NCBI RefSeq assembly: GCF_000283515.1
Contig: NC_015976.1
Coordinates: forward strand, 2,202,501 to 2,266,500
Reading direction: 5' to 3'
DNA from: Sphingobium sp. SYK-6
GTDB lineage: Bacteria > Pseudomonadota > Alphaproteobacteria > Sphingomonadales > Sphingomonadaceae
Length of the DNA: 64,000 nucleotides
Of the stretch, positions 43,199 to 51,542 are shown in pieces. Position numbers and translations under genes: made by a program. The notes beneath the pieces are model-generated. The model did no database searches and was not told the origin of the DNA. It worked only from the letters and a program-made list of their open reading frames with translations. The first letter of the stretch is position 1; the number at the start of each line of letters is the position of its first letter.

Positions 43199-44479
43199 AT
43201 GAGCAAAGCGGTCTCAACCCACGCCCGATCGGCGCGACCCGGCGTGGTGCTGGCGATGCTGCTGCTCGTCTACATCTTCAATTTCGTCGACCGGCAGATC
43301 CTGGCGATCCTGGCGGCGCCCATCCAGCGGGACCTCGGCCTTAGTGACGGGCAGATGGGCCTGCTGGGCGGACTTGCCTTCGCTCTCCTCTATTCCACGC
43401 TTGGCGTGCCGCTCGCATGGCTGGCCGATCGCACGAGCCGGAGCTGGGTCATTGCTGGCTCGCTGGTGTTGTGGAGCGGCTTCACGGCGCTATGCGGCCT
43501 CGCGCATGGCTTCTGGCATATCTTCCTTGCCCGGCTGGGCGTCGGCATCGGCGAAGCGGGCGGCGTAGCGCCCTCTTATGCACTGATCGCCGATTATTTC
43601 CCCAGTCACAGGCGCGCTTTCGCCCTCTCGATCTATTCGCTCGGCATCCCGCTGGGCTCGGCGGCCGGCGTGCTGGCGGGCGGTTATATCGCCGCCACTG
43701 TCGACTGGCGCGCCGCTTTCATCGCGGTCGGCTGCGCGGGCATAATCATCGCGCCCTTGTTCAAGCTGCTGGTTCATGATCGGCGGATGCCCGCGCCTGC
43801 CGGTAGCGCGACGCCCGCTGTGCCCCGCTTCGGAGAGGTTGCGGCCATCCTTGCGCGCAAACCGAGCTTCTGGCTCCTGTCCTTCGGCGCGGCGTCGAGC
43901 TCGATGGTGGGTTATGGGCTGGCCTTCTGGCTGCCGAGCCTGCTTCAGCGCAGCTTCGGCCTCGACCTCGTTCACACGAGCTGGTTCATCGGCGCTGTGA
44001 TGCTGCTTGGCGGCGTCGTCGGCATGCTGATGGGTGGCTGGGTCGCGGACAGGCTCGGTCGGCGTGATCGGGCATGGATGTCCTGGGTGCCGGCCATTTC
44101 CTTTCTTGTCGGCGTCCCCCTGTTCGCTGCGGGCATCTACAGCAGCGATGTCATCGTGGCCTTCGTGCTGTTCCTGCTCCCGCAAGCGCTGGTCTATGTC
44201 TGGCTGGGCCCCGTATTGTCAGCCGTGCAGCATCTCGTCGCCCCGCCCGCCCGCGCGACTGCCTCCGCGAGCTTCCTCCTCATCAACAATCTCATTGGCC
44301 TTGGTGGTGGCATCTATGCGCTCGGCGCGCTCTCCGACGCGCTCCGGCCCGTCTATGGCAATGAGGCGCTGCGCTACTCTATGCTGTTCGGCCTGTCCCT
44401 CTATCTTCTGGCGGCGCTGCTCATGGCGCTGGCAGGACCGCGCCTGCGCCGGGACTGGGTGACGGACAGCGCGGACTGA
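43199..44479 (+). CDS. MFS transporter, spinster-like
   Basis: 426 residues with about twelve hydrophobic segments. The opening YIFNFVDRQILAILAAPIQRDL and the GEAGGVAPSYALIADYFPSHRRAFALS segment are typical of the spinster-like MFS group common in sphingomonad catabolic loci. It directly follows the hydrolase stop, so receptor, hydrolase and this inner-membrane transporter form one uptake unit. Direction of transport and substrate are unknown. Confidence 0.9.
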   Translation: MSKAVSTHARSARPGVVLAMLLLVYIFNFVDRQILAILAAPIQRDLGLSDGQMGLLGGLAFALLYSTLGVPLAWLADRTSRSWVIAGSLVLWSGFTALCGLAHGFWHIFLARLGVGIGEAGGVAPSYALIADYFPSHRRAFALSIYSLGIPLGSAAGVLAGGYIAATVDWRAAFIAVGCAGIIIAPLFKLLVHDRRMPAPAGSATPAVPRFGEVAAILARKPSFWLLSFGAASSSMVGYGLAFWLPSLLQRSFGLDLVHTSWFIGAVMLLGGVVGMLMGGWVADRLGRRDRAWMSWVPAISFLVGVPLFAAGIYSSDVIVAFVLFLLPQALVYVWLGPVLSAVQHLVAPPARATASASFLLINNLIGLGGGIYALGALSDALRPVYGNEALRYSMLFGLSLYLLAALLMALAGPRLRRDWVTDSAD

Positions 44480-44575
44480 TCCCGGGGGGGGGCGTCGCAT
44501 CGCGCGGCATCCCGGGAAAAGAGCGTTAGCCGCGTTGACAGGCCCGCCCCCGCCGCCCCATGACCGGGCCTGTCC

Positions 44576-45823
44576 ATGAAGCTTGCATATCTCCTCAACA
44601 CCTATCCGCTCATCAGCACGACGTTCATCCGGCGTGAAATTGCGGCCATCGAGGCGCTCGGCCAGCCCGTCGAGCGCTTCGCGATGCGGCATTGGGATGG
44701 CGAACTGGTCGATCCGCAGGACATCGCGGAGCGCGAGCGGACCCATTATATCCTGACCGGAAGCAAGGCCGCCCTCGCACGGGACGTGGCGCTCACCTTG
44801 CTCGCCCACCCCTTGCGCACCTTCAGGGCCTTGCCGCTCTGGTGGCGGATATGGCGCAATGCCGGGCGCGAGTTCGTGGCGCATTGCGCTTATCTGGTCG
44901 AGGCCATGGCCTTCGCCCGCCGTGCCCGCGCGCTCGGCATCGACCATGTGCATGCCCATTTCTCGACCAATGCAGCGACGGTGGCGCTCCTCGCGCACCG
45001 CCTGGGCGGGCCGGGCTACAGCTTCACGGTTCACGGACCGGATGAGCTCGTGCCCGGCGAGCCGGCGCGCCTCTCCATCCGCGAGAAAGCGCGCGAAGCA
45101 GCCTTCATCGTGGCGATCACTCGCTATTGCCGGGACCGGATCGCGCAGGAAGCGCCGGATGCCGTCGAGAATATCCGCATCGTCCATTGCGGCATCGATC
45201 TGGGGGACTTCCCTTATGATCCCGCGCCGCCAGCAAGCAGCCGCGTGATCTGCATCGGTCGGCTTTGCGCCAACAAGGGGCAGGTCCACATCCCGCCCGC
45301 CGTCGCACAGGTGATCGGAGAGTTCCCCGATCTCGTCGTGGAATTGATCGGCGGCGGGAGCGATGAAGAAGAGGCGGCAGTACGCACCGCGATCGCCGAA
45401 CATGGCGTGCAGGATCATGTCATTCTCCATGGCTGGGGCACGGGGGCCTATGTCCGCGAACAGCTTCTCGCCGGGAGGGCGATGCTGCTGCCGAGCTATG
45501 CGGAGGGTTTGCCGATCGGCATCATGGAAGCGCTCGCCATCGGGCGCCCGGTACTGACGACCACCATCGCGGGGATTCCCGAGCTGGTGGACAGTGGCTG
45601 CGGCTGGATCTTCGCGCCCGGGGACGAAGATGCCATCGCACAGGCCCTGCGCGGTGTCATGCGTGCAACGTCCCAGGAGCGTGCTGCGCTCGGCGCCGAG
45701 GGGCGCCGCCGCGTGGAGGATCGTCACGACCTGCACAAGCAGGCCCGGACGTTGCTGGACATGTTCCGTGCCGCCGTGGGCGGCGTAAGGTCAGAGCCCG
45801 AAACCCCGACCGAAAAAGGCTGA
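44576..45823 (+). CDS. Glycosyltransferase family 4 protein
   Basis: 415 residues with the GT-B fold: MKLAYLLNTYPLISTTFIRREI at the N-terminus (as in colanic-acid WcaL-like enzymes), VHAHFSTNAATVALLAH, then the C-terminal donor site VICIGRLCANKGQ and the EGLPIGIMEALAIGRPVLTT motif with its Glu. It transfers a sugar from a nucleotide-sugar to an envelope glycan. A lone gene here, preceded by a run of nine G at about 44484-44492; its end overlaps the convergent 45791-46129 gene by 33 bp. Confidence 0.92.
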   Translation: MKLAYLLNTYPLISTTFIRREIAAIEALGQPVERFAMRHWDGELVDPQDIAERERTHYILTGSKAALARDVALTLLAHPLRTFRALPLWWRIWRNAGREFVAHCAYLVEAMAFARRARALGIDHVHAHFSTNAATVALLAHRLGGPGYSFTVHGPDELVPGEPARLSIREKAREAAFIVAITRYCRDRIAQEAPDAVENIRIVHCGIDLGDFPYDPAPPASSRVICIGRLCANKGQVHIPPAVAQVIGEFPDLVVELIGGGSDEEEAAVRTAIAEHGVQDHVILHGWGTGAYVREQLLAGRAMLLPSYAEGLPIGIMEALAIGRPVLTTTIAGIPELVDSGCGWIFAPGDEDAIAQALRGVMRATSQERAALGAEGRRRVEDRHDLHKQARTLLDMFRAAVGGVRSEPETPTEKG

Positions 45824-46129
45824 AATGTCGAACCAGATCGATCGCGTCTCACCGGTCGCCGGATCGACAGCCTCGATCACGTCATAGGCCTTGCCGCGCT
45901 TTGGCGTCATCAAGGACTGACTTCGCGCCTCGAGGTGAAGCGCTTTCAGAACCGCATATTCCCCGCTCACGGAGCGGACCTTGTAAGCGGTCTCCTGGGA
46001 GGCACCGTCGGTCGAGGCGATCAGCTTCGCAATGCGCTCCTCGCTCCGCGCGCCTGCGTTGGTCGCAGGCAGCGCGATGAGCGAGAAGACGAGCGCGGCT
46101 GACACCAGCCCCGCCGATGGTCGGCGCAT
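45791..46129 (-). CDS. Small secreted protein of unknown function
   Basis: 112 residues with a clear signal peptide ([20 protein letters not shown]). The mature part holds [27 protein letters not shown] and ends [14 protein letters not shown]. The family is not recognised. Its start codon abuts the end of clpX, so it may be read from the clpX transcript. The last 33 bp overlap the glycosyltransferase gene on the other strand. Confidence 0.75.
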   Translation of the reverse strand: MRRPSAGLVSAALVFSLIALPATNAGARSEERIAKLIASTDGASQETAYKVRSVSGEYAVLKALHLEARSQSLMTPKRGKAYDVIEAVDPATGETRSIWFDISAFFGRGFGL

Positions 46130-47397
46130 CAGGCCGCGTCGCCGGCCTTGCGCTTGGCCTCGGCGAACACACGCACGGGGTCCTTGCGGCCCTCCACCAC
46201 GTCCTTGTCCACCACCACTTCCGTCACGCCTTCCATGGTCGGCAAGTCGAACATCGTGTCGAGCAGAATAGCCTCGATGATCGACCGCAGGCCACGCGCA
46301 CCGGTCTTGCGCTCGATGGCGCGCTGGGCAATCGCGGTCAGCGCGTCATCGGTGAAGGTGAGGTCCACATCCTCCAGTTCGAAGAGCTTGCCATACTGCT
46401 TCACCAGCGCATTCTTCGGCTCGGTCAGGATCTGCACGAGCGCGGCAATATCCAGATCCTCCAGCGTCGCAATGACCGGCAGACGGCCAACGAACTCGGG
46501 GATCAAGCCGAACTTGAGCAGATCTTCCGGTTCGCTCTGCTTGAGCAACTCGCCCGTGCGGCGCTCCTCGGGTGCAGCGACATGGGCGCCGAAACCGATG
46601 GACTTGCCTTCCAGACGATCGCCGATGATCTTCTCCAGCCCCGCAAAGGCGCCGCCGCAGATGAACAGGATGTTCGTCGTGTCCACCTGCAGGAATTCCT
46701 GCTGCGGATGCTTGCGTCCGCCCTGCGGCGGCACGGAAGCGGTCGTGCCTTCCATCAGCTTGAGCAGTGCCTGCTGCACGCCTTCGCCCGACACGTCGCG
46801 CGTGATCGAGGGATTCTCGGCCTTGCGGCTGATCTTGTCGATCTCGTCGATATAGACGATGCCGCGCTGGGCCTTCTCGACATTATAGTCGCTGGCCTGC
46901 AGCAGCTTGAGGATGATGTTCTCGACATCCTCGCCGACATAGCCCGCCTCGGTCAGCGTGGTCGCGTCGGCCATGGTGAACGGGACATCGAATGTCTTGG
47001 CGAGCGTCTGTGCCAGCAGCGTCTTGCCGCAGCCGGTGGGGCCGATCAGCAGGATGTTGGACTTGGCCAACTCGACGTCGCCCGCCTTGCCGCCATGCTC
47101 AAGCCGCTTGTAGTGATTGTGGACCGCGACGGAGAGCACGCGCTTGGCGCGCTTCTGCCCGATCACATAATCATTGAGCACGTCGCAGATCGCCTGCGGC
47201 GTGGGCACGCCACCTTCCTTCCGGCCGACGAGACCGCCCTTGGTCTCCTCGCGGATGATGTCGTTGCACAGCTCGACGCATTCGTCACAGATGAAAACGG
47301 TCGGTCCCGCGATCAGCTTGCGCACCTCGTGCTGCGATTTGCCGCAGAAGGAGCAGTACAGCGTGCTCTTCGAATCCGATCCTGTCAGCTTGGTCAT
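46129..47397 (-). CDS. clpX: ATP-dependent Clp protease ATP-binding subunit ClpX
   Basis: 422 residues. The N-terminal zinc finger ([12 protein letters not shown] and [10 protein letters not shown]) carries four Cys, followed by Walker [16 protein letters not shown], Walker [11 protein letters not shown], and the pore/sensor regions with [16 protein letters not shown]. It unfolds substrates for ClpP in the cytoplasm. clpP lies 335 bp upstream on the same strand and tig beyond it, the usual order. Confidence 0.98.
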   Translation of the reverse strand: MTKLTGSDSKSTLYCSFCGKSQHEVRKLIAGPTVFICDECVELCNDIIREETKGGLVGRKEGGVPTPQAICDVLNDYVIGQKRAKRVLSVAVHNHYKRLEHGGKAGDVELAKSNILLIGPTGCGKTLLAQTLAKTFDVPFTMADATTLTEAGYVGEDVENIILKLLQASDYNVEKAQRGIVYIDEIDKISRKAENPSITRDVSGEGVQQALLKLMEGTTASVPPQGGRKHPQQEFLQVDTTNILFICGGAFAGLEKIIGDRLEGKSIGFGAHVAAPEERRTGELLKQSEPEDLLKFGLIPEFVGRLPVIATLEDLDIAALVQILTEPKNALVKQYGKLFELEDVDLTFTDDALTAIAQRAIERKTGARGLRSIIEAILLDTMFDLPTMEGVTEVVVDKDVVEGRKDPVRVFAEAKRKAGDAA

Positions 47398-47732
47398 TCA
47401 ATGCCTTCCTTGGCCCGGCGGGCAAGCCCACATTGCCCGGGCCGGACTATCTGGCCCCAGGGCCATCCTAAACCGGGATCCTGCCACATCACAAGTGTCG
47501 ATAATATCGCCGATTAGCGTAAATTTGCCGTTGCTCGCCGCGAACTGTGGCTTGCCATGCCAGATGGGCGCGACTCAGTCATATTACAATATAATGATGC
47601 AACCCGGCAGCGCTGATCCCTTCCATTCGCCGCAATCCATGTCCGCAGCTTGCCCGGATGAAGCGCGCCGATACGGCAGCGCGGCGCGTGAGCGCGCACC
47701 CTGCATGATGCGCGCCCACGCCAGCCACTTGC
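47398..47732. other. 335-bp gap between clpP and clpX
   Basis: No supported gene. It holds an A/T-rich near-palindrome (about 47578-47596, TATTACAATA at the centre) that stands out in GC-rich DNA and may be part of a clpX promoter on the minus strand. I cannot assign a matching -35. A 61-codon frame at 47514-47699 has no coding character. Confidence 0.5.
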
Positions 47733-48368
47733 TCAGGTCGCGGGTTCGTCAGAACCGACAGGCCGCTTGTCGTAGACCTGGTCCACCAGCCCGAACGCCT
47801 TGGCTTCGTCCGCTTCGAGGAAGGTATCGCGATCCATCGCGGCTTCGATCTTGTCCAGCGGTTGCCCGGTATATTTTACGTAGAGATCATTCAGGCGACG
47901 ACGAATGCGCAGGATTTCCTTGGCCTGGATCTCGATGTCGGATGCCATGCCCTGCGCGCCGCCCGAAGGCTGGTGAATCATGATTCGCGCGTTGGAAAGG
48001 GCAAAACGCATGCCCGGCTCGCCGGCCGCAAGCAGGAAGCTGCCCATCGATGCGGCCTGCCCGATGCACACCGTACCGACCTTGGGACGGATATACTGCA
48101 TGGTATCGTGGATCGCCATGCCGCTGGTCACCACGCCGCCCGGCGAGTTGATGTACATCCAGATGTCCTTCTTCGGATTCTCCGACTCGAGGAACAGGAG
48201 CTGGGCGACGATGAGCGACGCCATATGGTCTTCCACCTGGCCGGTCACGAAGATGATCCGCTCCCGCAGCAAGCGCGAATAGATGTCAAAGCTGCGCTCG
48301 CCGCGATTCGATTGTTCGATGACGATTGGCACCAGCGCGCCGAGCGGATCAAAGGGAGTGTCGGTCAT
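47733..48368 (-). CDS. clpP: ATP-dependent Clp protease proteolytic subunit
   Basis: 211 residues. The catalytic Ser is in [16 protein letters not shown], the His in [13 protein letters not shown], and YINSPGG forms the handle region. The mature-protein N-terminus [21 protein letters not shown] is typical. It forms the tetradecameric protease chamber with ClpX or ClpA. A probable heat-shock promoter lies upstream (48402-48430). Confidence 0.98.
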   Translation of the reverse strand: MTDTPFDPLGALVPIVIEQSNRGERSFDIYSRLLRERIIFVTGQVEDHMASLIVAQLLFLESENPKKDIWMYINSPGGVVTSGMAIHDTMQYIRPKVGTVCIGQAASMGSFLLAAGEPGMRFALSNARIMIHQPSGGAQGMASDIEIQAKEILRIRRRLNDLYVKYTGQPLDKIEAAMDRDTFLEADEAKAFGLVDQVYDKRPVGSDEPAT

Positions 48369-48401
48369 GATGTTCTTTCTTGATTGGCCGTTGCGGTGCC
48401 T

Positions 48402-48430
48402 ACATCGGACGTCTTACCGAAGCCTTCAAG
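48402..48430 (-). promoter_or_regulatory. Candidate RpoH (sigma-32-type) promoter for clpP
   Basis: On the minus strand CTTGAA (48430-48425), 16 bases, then CCGATGT (48408-48402). This resembles the alphaproteobacterial heat-shock consensus CTTGAA-N16/17-CCYATNT with one substitution. It is about 34 bp ahead of the clpP ATG. clpP is a classical heat-shock gene, which supports the reading. Confidence 0.5.
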
Positions 48431-48473
48431 GGGTTTAACCGATCGGCGCAGAGCGAGCGGTTGCTACCGGTCC

Positions 48474-49436
48474 TCAGAGGCGCGGCGCGGGGTGAGCGAG
48501 ATAGGCGAGCCGCTTCATTTCCTGCCGGCCGCGCGTCACCGTGTCCAGAATGAGGCCGGTCATCAGATTGAGGCCCGCCACGATGCCAAGGCCGACGATG
48601 GCGATCACGGTCGGAAAACGCGGCACAAGGCCGGTCTCGATATAGGTCAGCACCACCGGAATGCCGAGCACGACTCCCAGCACGGCGAAGATCAGCCCTA
48701 TCAGTCCGAAGAACCACAGCGGCCGCTCGACGCGGTAAAGCTGGATCATCGTGCGCAGGATCCGCCAGCCATCGCGGAAGGTGCTGAGCTTGGATTGCGA
48801 ACCTTCCGGCCTGGCCGCATAAGCCGTCACCACCTCGCCCACCGGCATGCGCAACTCAAGCGCGTGGACGGACATTTCCGTCTCGATCTCGAACCCTGCC
48901 GAGAGCACCGGGAAGCTCTTCACAAAGCGCCGTGAAAACACCCGATAGCCTGAAAGAATATCCGTGAAGCTCCGGCCGAAGAGCTGGCGCAGCAGGCCGG
49001 TCAGCAGCCGGTTGCCGAGCCGATGGCCGAGCCGATAGGCCTCCTCCACTTCGGAGCGGCGAGCACCCACCATCATGTCGAGATTGTCCTCGATCATCGC
49101 CGCGATCAGCACGGGCGCGGCAGCGGCTTCATATGTGGCGTCGCCGTCGGCCATGACATAGATGTCGGCATCGACGTCCGCGAACATGCGGCGCACCACA
49201 TGGCCCTTGCCCTGCTGGCGCACGCGCCGGACGATCGCCCCCGCCGTCTGCGCGACGGCGATGCTCTCGTCCGAGCTGTTGTTGTCGAAAACGTAGATCG
49301 CCGCTCCCGGGAGCGCCCGGGCGAACTGCTCCACGGTGTGGCCAATCGCCGTGGCCTCATTGTAGCAGGGCAGCAGCACGGCGACGCGCAACGTTTCCGG
49401 CAAGGCAGGCTCTCCGGAAAGATGCGCGTCGACCAT
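48474..49436 (-). CDS. Glycosyltransferase family 2, polyprenyl-phosphate-sugar synthase-like
   Basis: 320 residues. The GT-A domain has VAVLLPCYNEATAIG, FDNNSSDES, the DxD-type MADGDATY and a GRSFTDILSGYRVFSRR segment. Two C-terminal hydrophobic helices (FFGLIGLIFAVLGVVLGIPV and VIAIVGLGIVAGLNLMTGLI) would anchor it to the inner membrane. It probably makes a polyprenyl-phosphate sugar or adds a sugar to an envelope glycan. It sits 11 bp after tig and before clpP, interrupting the usual tig-clpP adjacency. Confidence 0.9.
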   Translation of the reverse strand: MVDAHLSGEPALPETLRVAVLLPCYNEATAIGHTVEQFARALPGAAIYVFDNNSSDESIAVAQTAGAIVRRVRQQGKGHVVRRMFADVDADIYVMADGDATYEAAAAPVLIAAMIEDNLDMMVGARRSEVEEAYRLGHRLGNRLLTGLLRQLFGRSFTDILSGYRVFSRRFVKSFPVLSAGFEIETEMSVHALELRMPVGEVVTAYAARPEGSQSKLSTFRDGWRILRTMIQLYRVERPLWFFGLIGLIFAVLGVVLGIPVVLTYIETGLVPRFPTVIAIVGLGIVAGLNLMTGLILDTVTRGRQEMKRLAYLAHPAPRL

Positions 49437-49447
49437 GAGTGTATGCG

Positions 49448-51058
49448 TCAGCCTTCGGCCTTGGCGGCCTTCTTCTTCGGCGCGGCCTTCTTGGGTGCGG
49501 GCTTTTCATCCGCATCTGCGGCCTTCTCCGCTGCAGCAGCCTTCTTGGGCGCGGCCTTCTTTGCCGGAGCCTTGGTTGCTTCAGTCGGCGCCTCGGCAGC
49601 GGCGTCCTCAGCTTCGGCCTTCTTGGCGGCCGGCTTCTTCGCCGCAGCCTTCTTGGCGGGCTTGTGGTCATGATCGTGATCATGTCCGCAATCGGGGCCA
49701 TGGACGTGGAAATCCGTGTCCTCGCTCTCGATCGCTGCTTCCAGATCCTCACGGGCGACGGCGCGCTCGGTGATCTCCGCCTTGCTGAACAGGAAATCCA
49801 CGACCTTGTCCTCATAGAGCGGCGCGCGAAGCTGCGCGGCGGCCATGGGCTCGTTCTGGATATACTGCACGAACCGCTCGCGGTCCTGCGGCGAATATTG
49901 CTGCGCAGCCTGCCCGATGAGACGGTTCATTTCGGCCTGAGTGATCTCGACACCATTCGCCTGGCCGATTTCGGACAGCAACAGGCCAAGGCGCACGCGC
50001 CGCTCGGCGATCGCGCGATAGTCGTCCTTGTCCTTCTCCATTTCGGCGAGCGCGGCAGCCGGGTCTTCCTCATGGCTCGCTTCATGCTCGAGCTGAGCCC
50101 AGATCTGATTGAACTCGGCCTCGACCATGCCCGGAGGCACTTCGAAATCATGGCCCGCAGCCAGCTGATCCAGCAGGCGGCGCTTCATATAGGTGCGCGT
50201 GAGGCCGTTATGCTCCTGCTCGATCTGCCCCTTGAGCAGTTCCTTGAGTTTCTCGATGCTGTCGAGACCAAGCTGCTTGGCGAACTCGTCGTCCGGTGCT
50301 TTCTCGCTCGGCAGCTTCACGGCCGTGATGACCAGATCGAACGTCGCGGCCTTGTCGGCGAGATTCTTGGCCTGATAGTCCGCCGGGAAAGTGACCTCGA
50401 TCGACTTTTCCTCGCCGGTCTTCACGCCGACCAGCTGATCTTCGAAGCCCGGGATCAGATTGCCCGAACCGATGACGACCGACATGCCGGAGCCCGTCCC
50501 ACCTTCGAACGCAACACCGTCGACCTTGCCCACGAAATCCATGACGACCTGATCGCCATCCTTCGCTTCATGGCCCTCCGGCGCATCTTCGAAGCGCTGG
50601 CTCTGCGAGGCGAAGCGGTTCAGCGCCTCGTCCACCTGCTCGTCGCTCACCTCGACAATAAGGCGTTCGAGCTTCAGCCCTTCGATCTGCGGCGTGGGCA
50701 CGGCCGGCAGCACTTCCAGCGCGACCTTGATCTCGGCATCCTTGCCGACCTCATAATCGTCGCTCAGCTCGACCGAAGGCTGCATCGCGGGACGCAGCTT
50801 GTTGTCGGCAATCACCTTGTCGACACCGTCGCGGATCGACTTTTCCAGCGCTTCGCGAGCAAGCGCGGCCCCATGCATCTTGCGGACCAGGTTCGCCGGA
50901 ACCTTACCGGGGCGGAAGCCGGGCATGCGCACCTGCGGCGCAATCGACTTCACCTCTTCCTCGACGCGGGCATCGATATCCCCCGCCGTCACGGTCAGCG
51001 TGTAGGCGCGCTTGAGGCCCTCATTCAATGTCTCGACAATCTGCATATCTCTACTCAA
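49448..51058 (-). CDS. tig: Trigger factor with extended His- and Lys/Ala-rich tail
   Basis: 536 residues, about 100 longer than E. coli trigger factor. The ribosome-binding signature in MPGFRPGKVPANLVRK is near residue 45, then the FKBP-type PPIase domain (GDQVVMDFVGKVDG, GSGNLIPGFEDQLVG) and the helical chaperone domain. From about residue 455 a tail appears: HGPDCGHDHDHDHKPAKK followed by repeated Ala/Lys/Pro stretches reminiscent of histone H1. The His-rich start could bind Ni or Zn, like the tail of SlyD; this is inference. Confidence 0.96.
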   Translation of the reverse strand: MSRDMQIVETLNEGLKRAYTLTVTAGDIDARVEEEVKSIAPQVRMPGFRPGKVPANLVRKMHGAALAREALEKSIRDGVDKVIADNKLRPAMQPSVELSDDYEVGKDAEIKVALEVLPAVPTPQIEGLKLERLIVEVSDEQVDEALNRFASQSQRFEDAPEGHEAKDGDQVVMDFVGKVDGVAFEGGTGSGMSVVIGSGNLIPGFEDQLVGVKTGEEKSIEVTFPADYQAKNLADKAATFDLVITAVKLPSEKAPDDEFAKQLGLDSIEKLKELLKGQIEQEHNGLTRTYMKRRLLDQLAAGHDFEVPPGMVEAEFNQIWAQLEHEASHEEDPAAALAEMEKDKDDYRAIAERRVRLGLLLSEIGQANGVEITQAEMNRLIGQAAQQYSPQDRERFVQYIQNEPMAAAQLRAPLYEDKVVDFLFSKAEITERAVAREDLEAAIESEDTDFHVHGPDCGHDHDHDHKPAKKAAAKKPAAKKAEAEDAAAEAPTEATKAPAKKAAPKKAAAAEKAADADEKPAPKKAAPKKKAAKAEG

Positions 51059-51118
51059 CGCTTTCCAAGCTCAGCTAAGAATCTCGTGGGACCAGAACGG
51101 GGCGAGAGGCCACACAAC

Positions 51119-51203
51119 TGGTGCGGGCGAAGGGACTCGAACCCCCACATCTTGCGATACCAGAACCTAAATCTGGCGCGTCTACCAGTTTCGCCACGCC
51201 CGC
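51119..51203 (-). tRNA. tRNA-Leu (anticodon UAG)
   Basis: Acceptor arms GCGGGCG and CGCCCGC pair (51197-51203 with 51123-51129), then A and an encoded CCA. The anticodon stem CCAGA/TCTGG holds anticodon TAG (51169-51167). The long variable arm expected of tRNA-Leu and the T loop GGTTCGAGTCC are present. Confidence 0.97.
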
Positions 51204-51277
51204 ATTGGTCGCCGGTCGGCGGGCCATAGTCCAAAGCCTCGAAAAGGGCAATCCCGCTTGCCACCTCTCAAGCCCCA

Positions 51278-51302
51278 GGAACGTTCGGAAAAGCGATCCG
51301 TT
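51278..51302 (+). promoter_or_regulatory. EcfG-type (general stress sigma factor) promoter
   Basis: GGAAC (51278-51282), 16 bases, CGTT (51299-51302) matches the known alphaproteobacterial EcfG consensus. The ATG of the 63-residue protein is 28 bases further on. Confidence 0.75.
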
Positions 51303-51329
51303 CTGAACCATCAGGAAAGGACATCAAAA

Positions 51330-51521
51330 ATGGCCAGCCAGCCGGAAATCCCGCCGCCCGACACGATCAATCCCCAGTCCCCGCCGGAGGCCCCGCCGAT
51401 GGAGCCGATTCCCGAGCAGCCTTTCAGGGAGCCGCCCGAGATCGTGCCTGATACCCCCAATGTGGACGAGCCCGGACAAGGCCCCGACGAACTGCCCGGC
51501 ATTCCCGCCCCGCCAGACTGA
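51330..51521 (+). CDS. 63-residue Pro/Glu-rich disordered protein
   Basis: ATG 51330 follows AGGAAAGGA with about 8 bases between. Roughly a third of the residues are proline with many Glu/Asp (IPPPDTINPQSPPEAPP to the end LPGIPAPPD), so the protein is acidic and disordered. There is no signal peptide or membrane segment. The EcfG-type promoter upstream suggests stress-induced expression. No family is recognised. Confidence 0.78.
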   Translation: MASQPEIPPPDTINPQSPPEAPPMEPIPEQPFREPPEIVPDTPNVDEPGQGPDELPGIPAPPD

Positions 51522-51542
51522 CGAGAGCCAGACTGACGAACG

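Noticed and set aside
47514..47699. 61-codon minus-strand frame between clpP and clpX
   Set aside because: No ribosome-binding site, no motif and composition unlike coding sequence.
49439..51229. 596-codon plus-strand open frame opposite tig
   Set aside because: Runs through the tig antisense strand and the tRNA-Leu gene; no motif.
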